Shown here one piece after another: positions 1-7,162 of a DNA stretch of 16,809 bases. Below the pieces are notes generated by a model. That model ran no database searches. It saw only the letters and a program-made list of their open reading frames with translations, and had not been told where the DNA came from. The first letter of the stretch is position 1; every line of letters starts with the position of its first letter. A program made the position numbers and the translations under genes. Location: the NCBI GenBank assembly GCA_902798605.1, contig CADBXH010000027.1, positions 1 through 16,809 on the forward strand. Direction: 5' to 3'. Source of the DNA: an uncultured Ruminococcus sp. (GTDB taxonomy: Bacteria; Bacillota_A; Clostridia; Oscillospirales; Acutalibacteraceae).

Positions 1-1182
1 ACATACTACTTTATCGACAACGAGTACTACTTCAAGCGCGGAACTCTTTACGGTCACTATGACGACGCCGAGAGATTTGCTTTCTTCTCGCGCGCTATCT
101 TAGAGATGCTTCCGTATATCGACTTCCATCCCGACATCATTCACGCGAATGACTGGCAGACAGCGCTTGTTCCCGTTTACTACTATCTGTTCTATTCGCA
201 CAGACCTTGGTATTACAACATCAAGAGCCTGTTTACCATCCATAACATCCAGTATCAGGGTGAGTACGGCTGGGAGGTAAATACCGAGTGCGTAGGTATC
301 CCCGCAAGCGAGACAAAGATCCTCGAGATGAACGGCAAGCTCAATATGATGAAGGGCGCTATCGAGACCTCGACCAGAGTTTCGACCGTTTCTCCGTCCT
401 ACGCGGCAGAGATCAAAGACCCGTGGTACAGCTGGGGACTTCACGACGAGCTCAACCTTCGTCACTACAAGCTCTGCGGTATCAAGAACGGTATCGACCT
501 TGCAAGCTACGACCCCGCGACCGACTATCAGATCTACTGTAACTACACCAAAGAGGATATGAGCGGTAAGGGCGAGTGTAAGCGCGCGCTTCAGGAGAGA
601 CTTACTCTTGAAGTCAACTGGAGTATTCCGCTTGTCGCTATGGTTACCCGTCTTGTATCTCACAAGGGACTTGACCTTGTTCGTATGGGTCTTGAGGAAT
701 TAATGGACAACGAGAATATGCAGTTTGTAATTCTCGGTTCGGGCGATAAGGAGTATGAGGACTTCTTTAACTATATGCAGGCTAAATATCCGGGCAGACT
801 CATCTTCTGCCACGGCTTTGTTCCCGAGCTCGCCCGTAAGATCTATTCGGGCGCCGATATATTCCTGATGCCTTCGGCTCAGGAGCCCTGCGGTCTTGCT
901 CAGATGATCGCTCTGCGTTACGGCACTATCCCCGTAGTACGCGAGGTAGGCGGTCTTAAAGACTCTGTATTTGATTCAGCCGATAACTACGGTAACGGCT
1001 TTACGTTCAAGAACTACTACACAGCCGATATGCAGCACGCTATCCGCCGTGCTCTCTGGGGCATCCAGGACGATCAGGGCTGGCACCAGCTTATGTGGCG
1101 CGCTATGATGAGCGACAACAGTTGGGAGCGTTCGGCTCAGGATTATATCAACGTATACAGCGATACGCTTAACTGGAACTAA
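1..1182 (+). CDS. glgA: Glycogen (starch) synthase, 3' part, truncated by the window edge
   Basis: ADP-glucose-dependent glycogen synthase (GT5 family, GT-B fold), which adds alpha-1,4 glucose units to growing glycogen in the cytoplasm. The frame is open from base 1, giving 393 visible codons; family members are about 470-480 residues, so roughly the first 80-90 residues, including the N-terminal KxGGL ADP-glucose motif, lie outside the window. Visible family signatures are YFIDNEYYF and DDAERFAFFSRA near the start, HANDWQTALVP, HKGLDLV in the middle, and the C-terminal donor-site block EPCGLAQMIALRYGTIPVVREVGGLKD written here as two short motifs, EPCGLAQ and RYGTIPVVREVGGL. The stop is TAA at 1180-1182, followed by a hairpin-rich stretch and a strong terminator. 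The product assignment is firm; whether it sits in a glg operon cannot be seen. Confidence 0.95.
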   Translation, partial: TYYFIDNEYYFKRGTLYGHYDDAERFAFFSRAILEMLPYIDFHPDIIHANDWQTALVPVYYYLFYSHRPWYYNIKSLFTIHNIQYQGEYGWEVNTECVGIPASETKILEMNGKLNMMKGAIETSTRVSTVSPSYAAEIKDPWYSWGLHDELNLRHYKLCGIKNGIDLASYDPATDYQIYCNYTKEDMSGKGECKRALQERLTLEVNWSIPLVAMVTRLVSHKGLDLVRMGLEELMDNENMQFVILGSGDKEYEDFFNYMQAKYPGRLIFCHGFVPELARKIYSGADIFLMPSAQEPCGLAQMIALRYGTIPVVREVGGLKDSVFDSADNYGNGFTFKNYYTADMQHAIRRALWGIQDDQGWHQLMWRAMMSDNSWERSAQDYINVYSDTLNWN

Positions 1183-1271
1183 GTCGGGCACCCCGACAGG
1201 AAGTTCGCGTACTGGAACGCGCTGATATAGGTCAACTCGCAGTTTCGCGAGAAAAAACCGATATAACAATC

Positions 1272-1310
1272 AACACCCCGACTCATTACGAGTCGGGGTG
1301 TTTTATCTTT
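1272..1310 (+). terminator. Rho-independent terminator after glgA
   Basis: Perfect 11-bp GC-rich stem (1274-1284 with 1290-1300, extendable by two A-T pairs), 5-nt loop, followed by TTTTATCTTT. It lies between convergent genes. On the minus strand the hairpin is followed by TTGATTGTTAT, so it may also stop transcription of the XRE gene, less efficiently. Confidence 0.9.
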
Positions 1311-1312
1311 GC

Positions 1313-2164
1313 TTATTCTTTGTCGGGCTTTATTAGGTTACAGATTATGTAATAGAACGGGATAGAGATGAATACTATCCAGCCGAACTGCCAGCCGCCG
1401 AAGATGTGGCAATAACCGAAGATGATATACACGGCGACGCAGAGCACGGGGAACGCGAAGTGGCTCGGATTGCGCTTGAAGATCGCGTCAATGAGCGAGT
1501 AATACAGCGGAATACTGAACAAAGCGACCCAGCTGAGCGCCCAGCCGAAGAACAGACCGCTGAAGCCCCACGCGAGAAATACCGCGAGCGCGATCGCCCA
1601 AAACGGGAATTCCTGAAAGAACTTATGCCGCGGGCTCTTGATATGCTTCTTTTTGAGTTCTTCGTCAACCATAACGTGACCGTCCTCATCGGTGTAAACG
1701 CGGTTTTTGCCGTTTTCCTCAACGTGAATACCGTCCCAGCCGACGTGGACCGTATTGCCGTCCTTGCTGTCAACGTTAACGCCTTCCTTGTATGAGATAT
1801 TAACGTGGTCGCCGTCTTTGCTGTCAACGTGGATACCGTTCTTAAAGGAAACCCTGTCCTCGCGGACGTAGTTTGTATTTTCATCCGGTTGAGCTTCGGT
1901 TCGTTCGGGTTCATCCGGTTCGGCGGAATCGGTGTTGTCATCCTCCTGCTGAGATTCTTCCGTTTTTCCTTTTAAAAGCTCGTCAAGGCTGACGCCGTAA
2001 ACCTCGGCAAGGCTTATAAGATTATCGGTATCGGGCGACGCTTCGCTCCGCTCCCATTTTGATACCGCCTGACGGCTAACGCCGATTTTCTCGGCGAGTT
2101 CCTCCTGGCTGAGGTTGTGTTGCTTTCTGTATTGAAGAAGTCTGTTTGCTGTTTCGATATTCAT
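1313..2164 (-). CDS. XRE-family transcriptional regulator with a beta-repeat linker and four-helix membrane domain
   Basis: 283-residue DNA-binding protein predicted to sit in the membrane. Residues about 7-62 form a canonical HTH_3 domain (SQEELAEKIGVSRQAVSKWER followed by DNLISLAEVYGVSLDELL). An acidic linker (about 68-100) leads to a middle section with three near repeats: GIHVDSKDG at 110-118, GVNVDSKDG at 128-136 and GIHVEENG at 145-152, spaced 17-18 residues apart. The C-terminus (about 187-278) has four hydrophobic helices that look like a duplicated pair, since the second and fourth both carry SIP(L/F)YY. The ribosome site GAGGGAGG precedes the ATG. The upstream region has a TATAAT box and palindromes. 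The sequence supports a membrane-bound repressor, probably autoregulated; its signal and targets are unknown. Confidence 0.85.
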   Translation of the reverse strand: MNIETANRLLQYRKQHNLSQEELAEKIGVSRQAVSKWERSEASPDTDNLISLAEVYGVSLDELLKGKTEESQQEDDNTDSAEPDEPERTEAQPDENTNYVREDRVSFKNGIHVDSKDGDHVNISYKEGVNVDSKDGNTVHVGWDGIHVEENGKNRVYTDEDGHVMVDEELKKKHIKSPRHKFFQEFPFWAIALAVFLAWGFSGLFFGWALSWVALFSIPLYYSLIDAIFKRNPSHFAFPVLCVAVYIIFGYCHIFGGWQFGWIVFISIPFYYIICNLIKPDKE

Positions 2165-2193
2165 AGTTCTGCCTCCCTCTGTTTTATGCCATA

Positions 2194-2222
2194 ATTATAC
2201 ACGCAACCGCCCAAGTTGCGCT
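2194..2222 (-). promoter_or_regulatory. Promoter of the XRE gene with an overlapping palindrome
   Basis: On the minus strand a perfect TATAAT box (2194-2199) lies about 30 nt upstream of the XRE start, but no good -35 box stands 17 nt away (AGCGCA). The spacer and -35 position are occupied by an inverted repeat, CGCAAC-N7-GTTGCG (2202-2220). That position is what would be expected of an operator for autorepression. Confidence 0.55.
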
Positions 2223-2243
2223 ATACATTCCGCTTTACATCCC

Positions 2244-2260
2244 CGCAACCACAGGTTGCG
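2244..2260. promoter_or_regulatory. Second CGCAAC/GTTGCG palindrome upstream of the XRE gene
   Basis: Perfect 7-bp inverted repeat CGCAACC-ACA-GGTTGCG. Its centre is about 41 bp, or four helical turns, from the palindrome overlapping the XRE promoter. It could be a distal operator. It could also be only a hairpin next to the terminator of the neighbouring gene. Confidence 0.4.
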
Positions 2261-2263
2261 CAA

Positions 2264-2296
2264 ATCAAAAACCCGCTTTATAAGCGGCTTTTTGAT
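2264..2296 (-). terminator. Terminator of the ruvX/zinc-ribbon operon
   Basis: Long imperfect stem (2264-2278 with 2282-2296, one C-C mismatch) with a 3-nt loop. Its outer arms are A-tract and T-tract, so it can act on either strand. It follows the minus-strand stop at 2309 and separates that operon from the XRE promoter. Confidence 0.75.
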
Positions 2297-2308
2297 TCAT
2301 AGAGCTAT

Positions 2309-2848
2309 TTAGCGATAATACGGCTGATTGGGATAGCCTGTATTGTAAAACGGCTGGTGAATAACTATCCTTGCGCGGCCGTCCCACGAGCAATTCATCT
2401 CAACGGGAGGAGTATTGGGGTTGATGAATACTGCGCGGCTGTACCTTCTGTTGCCGATCCTTACGATTATCACGTGTCTGCCGGGCGACAGGAAAAACGG
2501 AATACCGCTGCCCGAGCCGGTCTGGTAAGTCCTGCCGGTCCTTGTTATTGTTACCTGAAAAATAATTGCAGGATTAATTGTGAAGAAGTTGGCAATAAAA
2601 TTTGCCTGCTGCACGGATGCCACGGGGCAGTCAAGCTGCACCGGCTGCGGTTGGGTCATCGGCGGCGCGGGTACAGTCGGCTGATATACCGGCTGAAAAT
2701 TAGCGGGAGCGGGCTGCATAGGCGCAGGCTGCTGTAAGTTTGTCGGGATGATGATTCTCTGTCCGCAGTGTGTGCAGAATAATTGTTTCATTGTGCTATC
2801 CGCTTCAACCACGGTTCCGCATTTTGAGCATATAAGTCTTACGTTCAT
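2309..2848 (-). CDS. Zinc-ribbon protein with Pro/Gln-rich linker and PEGA-like C-terminal domain
   Basis: 179-residue protein of unknown function. A zinc ribbon opens it (CxxC at 7-10 and 25-28, the second as CTHC). A low-complexity Pro/Gln/Ala linker follows (about 36-72), then a compact beta-rich domain (about 88-165) containing LSPGRHVIIVRIGNRRYSR, a pattern like the PEGA or carboxypeptidase-regulatory type beta sandwich. There is no signal peptide or membrane helix. The start ATG overlaps the stop of ruvX by four bases (ATGA), and a good AAGGAGAG ribosome site lies inside the ruvX end, so the two are co-translated. The zinc-ribbon call is firm, the C-terminal fold is an inference from pattern, and the function is not recognised. 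Confidence 0.75.
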   Translation of the reverse strand: MNVRLICSKCGTVVEADSTMKQLFCTHCGQRIIIPTNLQQPAPMQPAPANFQPVYQPTVPAPPMTQPQPVQLDCPVASVQQANFIANFFTINPAIIFQVTITRTGRTYQTGSGSGIPFFLSPGRHVIIVRIGNRRYSRAVFINPNTPPVEMNCSWDGRARIVIHQPFYNTGYPNQPYYR

Positions 2849-3273
2849 TGTTCTCTCTCCTTGTTTTTCTTTCCGTCAAGATAATCTTGAAGTATGATCA
2901 CGGCGGCTACGGCATCAACTACATTTTTTCGCTTTTTTCCGCGTGTATTTGTTGCGTTCAGATAGTTGTGGGCAGTAACGGTCGTGCCGCGCTCGTCCTG
3001 CATTACCGTGGCAATGCCGGTCAGCTCCTCGAGCTTTTCGGCAAAGTCGCGGGCGTTTTGAGCGCTCTCGCCCTCGGTGCCGTCCATATTCTTCGGAAGT
3101 CCCACAACGATCAACTCTGCTTTTGTATCGCGCGACATCTGCGCGACTTTTTCCAACAGTTTTTTATTTGATTTTTCAAAAATCACGGTGTGGGGCGAGG
3201 CAAGGAATTCGCTTTTGTCGCAGAGCGCAATGCCTGTTCTCGCTTTTCCCAAGTCAACCGACATTATTATCAT
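2845..3273 (-). CDS. ruvX: Putative pre-16S rRNA nuclease / Holliday junction resolvase YqgF (RuvX)
   Basis: 142-residue RNase H-fold nuclease of the YqgF/RuvX family, which matures the 5' end of 16S rRNA in bacteria and has been proposed to resolve Holliday junctions. Length is typical. Family motifs are present in order: SVDLGKARTGIA with catalytic Asp7, VVGLPKNMDGTEG at about 56-68, QDERGTT at 92-98, and a C-terminal VVDAVAAVIILQDYL with Asp120. The first ATG is preferred because AAAGGAAC lies 8 nt upstream. A minus-strand sigma-A promoter precedes it. It is the first gene of a two-gene operon with the zinc-ribbon protein and diverges from spoIIE. Confidence 0.93.
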   Translation of the reverse strand: MIIMSVDLGKARTGIALCDKSEFLASPHTVIFEKSNKKLLEKVAQMSRDTKAELIVVGLPKNMDGTEGESAQNARDFAEKLEELTGIATVMQDERGTTVTAHNYLNATNTRGKKRKNVVDAVAAVIILQDYLDGKKNKEREQ

Positions 3274-3302
3274 AATATTGTTCCTTTCAGATTTATAGTT
3301 CT

Positions 3303-3331
3303 ATTATAGTCCAAAACTTTTAAATATACAA
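3303..3331 (-). promoter_or_regulatory. Sigma-A promoter of ruvX
   Basis: On the minus strand, TTGTAT (3326-3331), a 17-bp spacer and a perfect TATAAT (3303-3308) stand about 30 nt upstream of the ruvX start. The -10 is perfect and the -35 is 3 of 6. Confidence 0.6.
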
Positions 3332-3401
3332 TGTTTTTGTTTCAGTTACTTTAGCTATTTTCAAAAAAACTCAAAACAATCTAAAAATTCTCACCCTTAC
3401 A

Positions 3402-3434
3402 GCGACAAATCAGTCGGCGTGTCCGCAATATAAT
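3402..3434 (+). promoter_or_regulatory. Candidate Spo0A-controlled promoter of spoIIE
   Basis: A perfect TATAAT (3429-3434) lies about 30 nt before the spoIIE start. At normal spacing there is no -35 box, but GCGACA (3402-3407, 4 of 6 matches to TTGACA) stands exactly 21 bp upstream. The same bases read on the minus strand as ATTTGTCGC, similar to a Spo0A box (TGTCGAA, 5 of 7). The spoIIE promoter of B. subtilis is known for a sigma-A type -10/-35 pair with an over-long 21-bp spacer and activation by Spo0A. The match is suggestive, not proven. Confidence 0.55.
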
Positions 3435-3464
3435 AGACTTATCATATAGAAAAGGAAGTAAAAA

Positions 3465-5777
3465 ATGACTGACGCAAAAGCAATGCGGCATATGTATGAT
3501 GCCAAGACCGATTTCTTTAAGAATATCGGTTTAAATATATTATACTGCGCCTGCGGGACTCTCATTACAAGGGGGGCTGTTTTGGGAACTATGGCTCCGT
3601 TCGGGGCTTCCTACGCTGCGGCGGTGCCAAAGGAAAGGCTGCTGCCGTCGCTCGCCGGCGCGGCGTTCGGATATGTGCTGTTGAATCCCTCCGACAGCTT
3701 TAGGTATATCGCGGTTATTGTAGCGATTGGCTGCGCAAGGTGGCTGCTCAGCGATATAGGCAGAGTAAGCACAAGCAAGCTGTTCGCTCCGCTGTGCGCG
3801 TTTATCCCCACAGCGGCAACGGGTATAGCCCTGTCGTTCGGCGGAGTCGGAACAATGGCGACTCTGACAGGCAGCTTTATCGAGGCGGCGCTGGCGGCTG
3901 TCGCGGCGTATTTTATTTCATACACGATGCGCCTGTCGTTCGGCAGGCGGAGCATTTCCGCGTTTACCCCGCAGGAGACCGCGTGCGTTGTAATGACAGG
4001 CTGTGTTTTGATTTTGTCGCTCGGCTCGCTCACAATAGAAAACGTCTCGCTCGGCAGGATAATCGCGGTCATCGCGGTTATGCTCTGCGCGCGCTACGGC
4101 GGAGTCAACGGCGGCACGGTCAGCGGAGCGGCAACGGGTGCGGTGTTCAGCCTTGCGGCGTTTGAGCAGGGCTTCATCTGCGGCGGTTATTCGTTCGGCG
4201 GACTGATGGCGGGATTATTCTCTCCGCTCGGTAAGCTTGCTACGGCGCTGTCGTTTGTGACGGCGGATTTTTTGATGAGCCTCGCGTTCGGCGGAGAAAA
4301 AATGCCGTCGGGTGTGCTTGTAGAGGGCGCGATAGGTGCGGCGATATTTATGCTGCTGCCGAAGAGCATCGGGGATTTTATCTCGCCGGTATTCAACAAA
4401 AAACTCGACCTCTCGCTCGGAGAAACGCTTCGTAAAAACCTCATAGCGCGTCTCAGCTTTACCTCGAGCGTTATAAAAAACGTTAAAAACGACGTTGAAA
4501 ACGTGTCCGAAAAAATGGGGGAGATGTATTCGCCGTCATTTGATTGGGTCTGCCAAAATGTCGCGGACGAAGTCTGTTCGGGCTGCGGACTGAGGATGTA
4601 CTGCTACGAACACAAGGGCGGCGTTACAAAGGACGACTTTTTCCGCCTTGAAGAGGAGCTCAATATGAACGGCAGGATAGGCGCAAAGGAAGTCGGAGAG
4701 CTGTTTATCAAAAACTGCTGTAAGAAAAGTGAGATCGCCCGAAGTATGACAGATAACTACAAAAAGCTTTTGTCGCTTCAGGAGGCTGAGCGCAGAGTCA
4801 GCGAGATCCGCTCGGTCGTAGCCGGGCAGTTCGCGGGGGTCAGCGATATTCTAAGCGACCTGTCAAAGGAGTTTGCCGAGATAAAAACAGGCGACAGCCA
4901 AGCCGCGGACAGGATAATAAGCGAGCTCACAACGCTCGGAGCCTGCCCGATAGAATGTTCCTGCCTTGAGGGCGAAAACGGCAGAATGAGCGTTGAACTG
5001 ATTATGAGCGCCAAGGGAAAAGAAATAAAGCGCGGTCAGCTCTCGCGTATCGTCTCAAAATGCTGCAGAAGGCGATTTGACCTGCCCACGATCACCTGCG
5101 AGAGCGGAAGGCTCAGAGCCGCTCTTTGTGAGCTTCCCAAGTTTGATGTAGAGATCGGCTCGAACCAGCACATAGCGGATAACGGAAAGCTTTGCGGTGA
5201 CTGCATAGATTACTTCAACGACGGCCGCGGCAAGACCTACGCCCTTGTCTGTGACGGAATGGGTACAGGCGGCAGAGCGGCGGTCGACGGAAATATGGCG
5301 GCGTCGGTCATGGGCAGGCTGCTGCGCTCGGGACTCAGCGAGGACAGCGCGCTTCAAATCGTGAATTCCGCCCTGATGATAAAGAGCGATGACGAGAGCC
5401 TGTCAACTGTTGATTTGGCGGGAATAGATCTGTTCACGGGGAAGGTCACGCTTAAAAAAGCAGGAGCCGCAGCGACATATATAAAAAAGAACGGCAGGGT
5501 GTACAAAAAGGATATGTCCTCGCTCCCTGCGGGAATACTGAACAATATCAAATTCGCGGCAGACGCGGTTAATCTTATGGTCGGAGATATGGTGGTTATG
5601 GTTTCAGACGGCGCCGCAACAGGCGATGACAAGTGGCTTGAAAAGCTGATAAAGACGTGGAACAAGGGCAGCACACAGGAGCTTGCCCAAGCGGTAGTTG
5701 AGGAGGCGATAAAGCGCAGGGCAGAGAGCAGGGATGACGATATCACGGCTGTTGCAATGCGCATAACGGAAAACTAA
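3465..5777 (+). CDS. spoIIE: Stage II sporulation protein E (PP2C-type phosphatase)
   Basis: 770-residue membrane phosphatase that dephosphorylates the anti-anti-sigma factor SpoIIAA and so releases sigma-F in the forespore; it also associates with the polar septum. The N-terminal 320 residues or so are a polytopic membrane region rich in Gly/Ala hydrophobic helices. A central cytoplasmic section with a Cys cluster (CSGCGLRMYC) follows. The C-terminal 200 residues form the PP2C domain: VCDGMGTG at 595-602, STVDLAGIDLF, VSDGA at 713-717 and RDDDIT at 756-761, which supply the metal-binding aspartates. B. subtilis SpoIIE is about 827 residues, so this one is slightly short. The start is fixed by AAAAGGAAG 5-6 nt upstream. 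It is monocistronic and ends at a hairpin. Confidence 0.96.
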   Translation: MTDAKAMRHMYDAKTDFFKNIGLNILYCACGTLITRGAVLGTMAPFGASYAAAVPKERLLPSLAGAAFGYVLLNPSDSFRYIAVIVAIGCARWLLSDIGRVSTSKLFAPLCAFIPTAATGIALSFGGVGTMATLTGSFIEAALAAVAAYFISYTMRLSFGRRSISAFTPQETACVVMTGCVLILSLGSLTIENVSLGRIIAVIAVMLCARYGGVNGGTVSGAATGAVFSLAAFEQGFICGGYSFGGLMAGLFSPLGKLATALSFVTADFLMSLAFGGEKMPSGVLVEGAIGAAIFMLLPKSIGDFISPVFNKKLDLSLGETLRKNLIARLSFTSSVIKNVKNDVENVSEKMGEMYSPSFDWVCQNVADEVCSGCGLRMYCYEHKGGVTKDDFFRLEEELNMNGRIGAKEVGELFIKNCCKKSEIARSMTDNYKKLLSLQEAERRVSEIRSVVAGQFAGVSDILSDLSKEFAEIKTGDSQAADRIISELTTLGACPIECSCLEGENGRMSVELIMSAKGKEIKRGQLSRIVSKCCRRRFDLPTITCESGRLRAALCELPKFDVEIGSNQHIADNGKLCGDCIDYFNDGRGKTYALVCDGMGTGGRAAVDGNMAASVMGRLLRSGLSEDSALQIVNSALMIKSDDESLSTVDLAGIDLFTGKVTLKKAGAAATYIKKNGRVYKKDMSSLPAGILNNIKFAADAVNLMVGDMVVMVSDGAATGDDKWLEKLIKTWNKGSTQELAQAVVEEAIKRRAESRDDDITAVAMRITEN

Positions 5778-5780
5778 AAC

Positions 5781-5807
5781 AGGGACGAGCGCTTTGCTCG
5801 TCCCTTA
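5781..5807. terminator. Bidirectional terminator between spoIIE and the serpin gene
   Basis: Perfect 9-bp stem (5782-5790 with 5796-5804) and a 5-nt GCTTT loop lie 4 nt after the spoIIE stop. The downstream T-run is short on the plus strand; on the minus strand it is followed by TGTTTTAG. It serves two convergent genes. Confidence 0.75.
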
Positions 5808-5832
5808 GATCTGTTCGGTGATCGTTTAGTTA

Positions 5833-7158
5833 TTAACCTGAATAAACGCCCATATAAACGGGGATGTTGCTCTCGTTGTCTATCAGCATAAAGATAAACG
5901 GACGCGAGAATTCAAGCGTCGCGGCTTTAGATTCTGCGGGGGATGTTGCAGCGGGTTTTTCCGTGGGAGCAATGCTGCCCTGCGTTACCTCTTTGCCCGA
6001 TGTAAAAACACCGTAGCGGTCGATAGTGATGCCCGGCTGCAAATCATAAAGCTCGTTTATCTTAACATTCTTTGAGTGGGCGAGGTTGCTAAAGTCCGAC
6101 TTGTCGGAAAACAGCGTGTAAAGTCCCGACTTTATCATGATCGGAGACATCGGTTTCGGATCATCGGTTTGAGGTATCTCGACGACCGGCATATGTGAAT
6201 CGATCCTTGAGGTCACCGAAAAGCTGTCGATCAGCTTTGAGTATTCCACGCTGTCAAAGCTTTTGATATAGTCCTCGATCTTAATGTCTTCGTTGGGCAT
6301 TATAAGGACAAGCTTCAGCGGGTTATTTGCAGTGTATTTTATTATTCCCTTTGCCTGATCGGAGTGGATATAGTTCTCGTCCGAAGCAAGGAACTTTGCT
6401 GCCTTTCCGTTGAATTTAGAATCGACCTCGGCGTTTGCCGCGTACGGAGTCAGCCAATTATCAGACAGCCCAAACGAGGTAATGTCGCATATCGAACCGT
6501 CCTTGTTTAGGTTCAGCTTATCGTAAACCGGACTTCCGAGCAGGTTGTTGACCTTGTCTTCATAATCCTTGTTCGCAAAGTCAAATCTCGCGATATTCGC
6601 GCTGAAATAATCCGCGTTGCTCTGTAAAAAGGTTTTACGCACGTCGGTTTTGTCGTTGACAAGCAAGGTGTTGCCGAGCTTGACTTGATTTGGATCATCG
6701 TCGGAGTCTTTATCATCGGATTTGCTGACGGTTTCCATCCTGCTCTTAAAGTAGGACGAGCAGGCATTTAGGTCATCAAGCGTTAAGTCCGAACCGAGCG
6801 CGAGCATTATCTCAGAAAGAGTATCGTTTTTTGCACCGTCCGCAAGCAGCGATAAACCAAGCGTGTTCGCCGCGGGAGAGAAAACAAACGATTTGCCTCC
6901 GGCGCCGTCCTGAGCCGCCATATTCCTGAACAACTTGAGCTCGTAGCCCGTGATCAGATTGACATATGAGTTGTATGTTGTCGGCGGTTCCTTCGCGCCG
7001 TCGGCGTAGTTATATGTTTTTGTAACGTCTTCGTTTCGTTTGTAGCCCGAGGATAACAGCTCGCTGTCCGAGAATTTGCCGGGATCGGAGCATGCGCAAA
7101 GTGTTATCGCGAGCATTATGACGCACAAGAACGTCGATAGTATTCTCTTGAATTTCAT
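5833..7158 (-). CDS. Lipoprotein serpin-family protein with an extended reactive loop
   Basis: 441-residue serpin, predicted to be anchored outside the cell membrane. A lipoprotein signal (MKFKRILSTF, a hydrophobic core, then LCAC with lipidated Cys23) begins it. Serpin landmarks are SFVFSPAANTLGLSLLADGAK at 90-110 (given in two parts, SFVFSPAANTL and GLSLLADGAK), LKLVLIMPNE at 281-290, and the C-terminal signature LEFSRPFIFMLID with VYMGV. The reactive loop after ITIDRYG (377-383) is about 11 residues longer than in alpha-1-antitrypsin and rich in Pro, Thr, Ala and Glu; the hinge is only partly canonical. A TTG codon at 7191 also opens the frame, but the ATG at 7158 is chosen because AAGGA lies 8 nt upstream and the signal peptide begins there. 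It is 4 nt after the glycosyltransferase stop, hence the same operon. Protease inhibition is uncertain. Confidence 0.88.
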   Translation of the reverse strand: MKFKRILSTFLCVIMLAITLCACSDPGKFSDSELLSSGYKRNEDVTKTYNYADGAKEPPTTYNSYVNLITGYELKLFRNMAAQDGAGGKSFVFSPAANTLGLSLLADGAKNDTLSEIMLALGSDLTLDDLNACSSYFKSRMETVSKSDDKDSDDDPNQVKLGNTLLVNDKTDVRKTFLQSNADYFSANIARFDFANKDYEDKVNNLLGSPVYDKLNLNKDGSICDITSFGLSDNWLTPYAANAEVDSKFNGKAAKFLASDENYIHSDQAKGIIKYTANNPLKLVLIMPNEDIKIEDYIKSFDSVEYSKLIDSFSVTSRIDSHMPVVEIPQTDDPKPMSPIMIKSGLYTLFSDKSDFSNLAHSKNVKINELYDLQPGITIDRYGVFTSGKEVTQGSIAPTEKPAATSPAESKAATLEFSRPFIFMLIDNESNIPVYMGVYSG

Positions 7159-7162
7159 AATT

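Noticed and set aside
100..663. 187-codon minus-strand frame inside glgA
   Set aside because: It lies wholly antisense to a well-conserved enzyme, has no ribosome site and resembles no family; it is a shadow of codon bias.
1236..1251. CTCGC/GCGAG hairpin next to AAAAAA as a minus-strand terminator
   Set aside because: On the minus strand the T-run comes before the hairpin, not after it, so it cannot act as an intrinsic terminator.
1780..1850. DNA repeat inside the XRE gene (two copies of about 15 bp, TTGCTGTCAACGT)
   Set aside because: It encodes the VDSKDG repeat units of the protein, so it is explained by the coding sequence and is not a mobile or CRISPR repeat.
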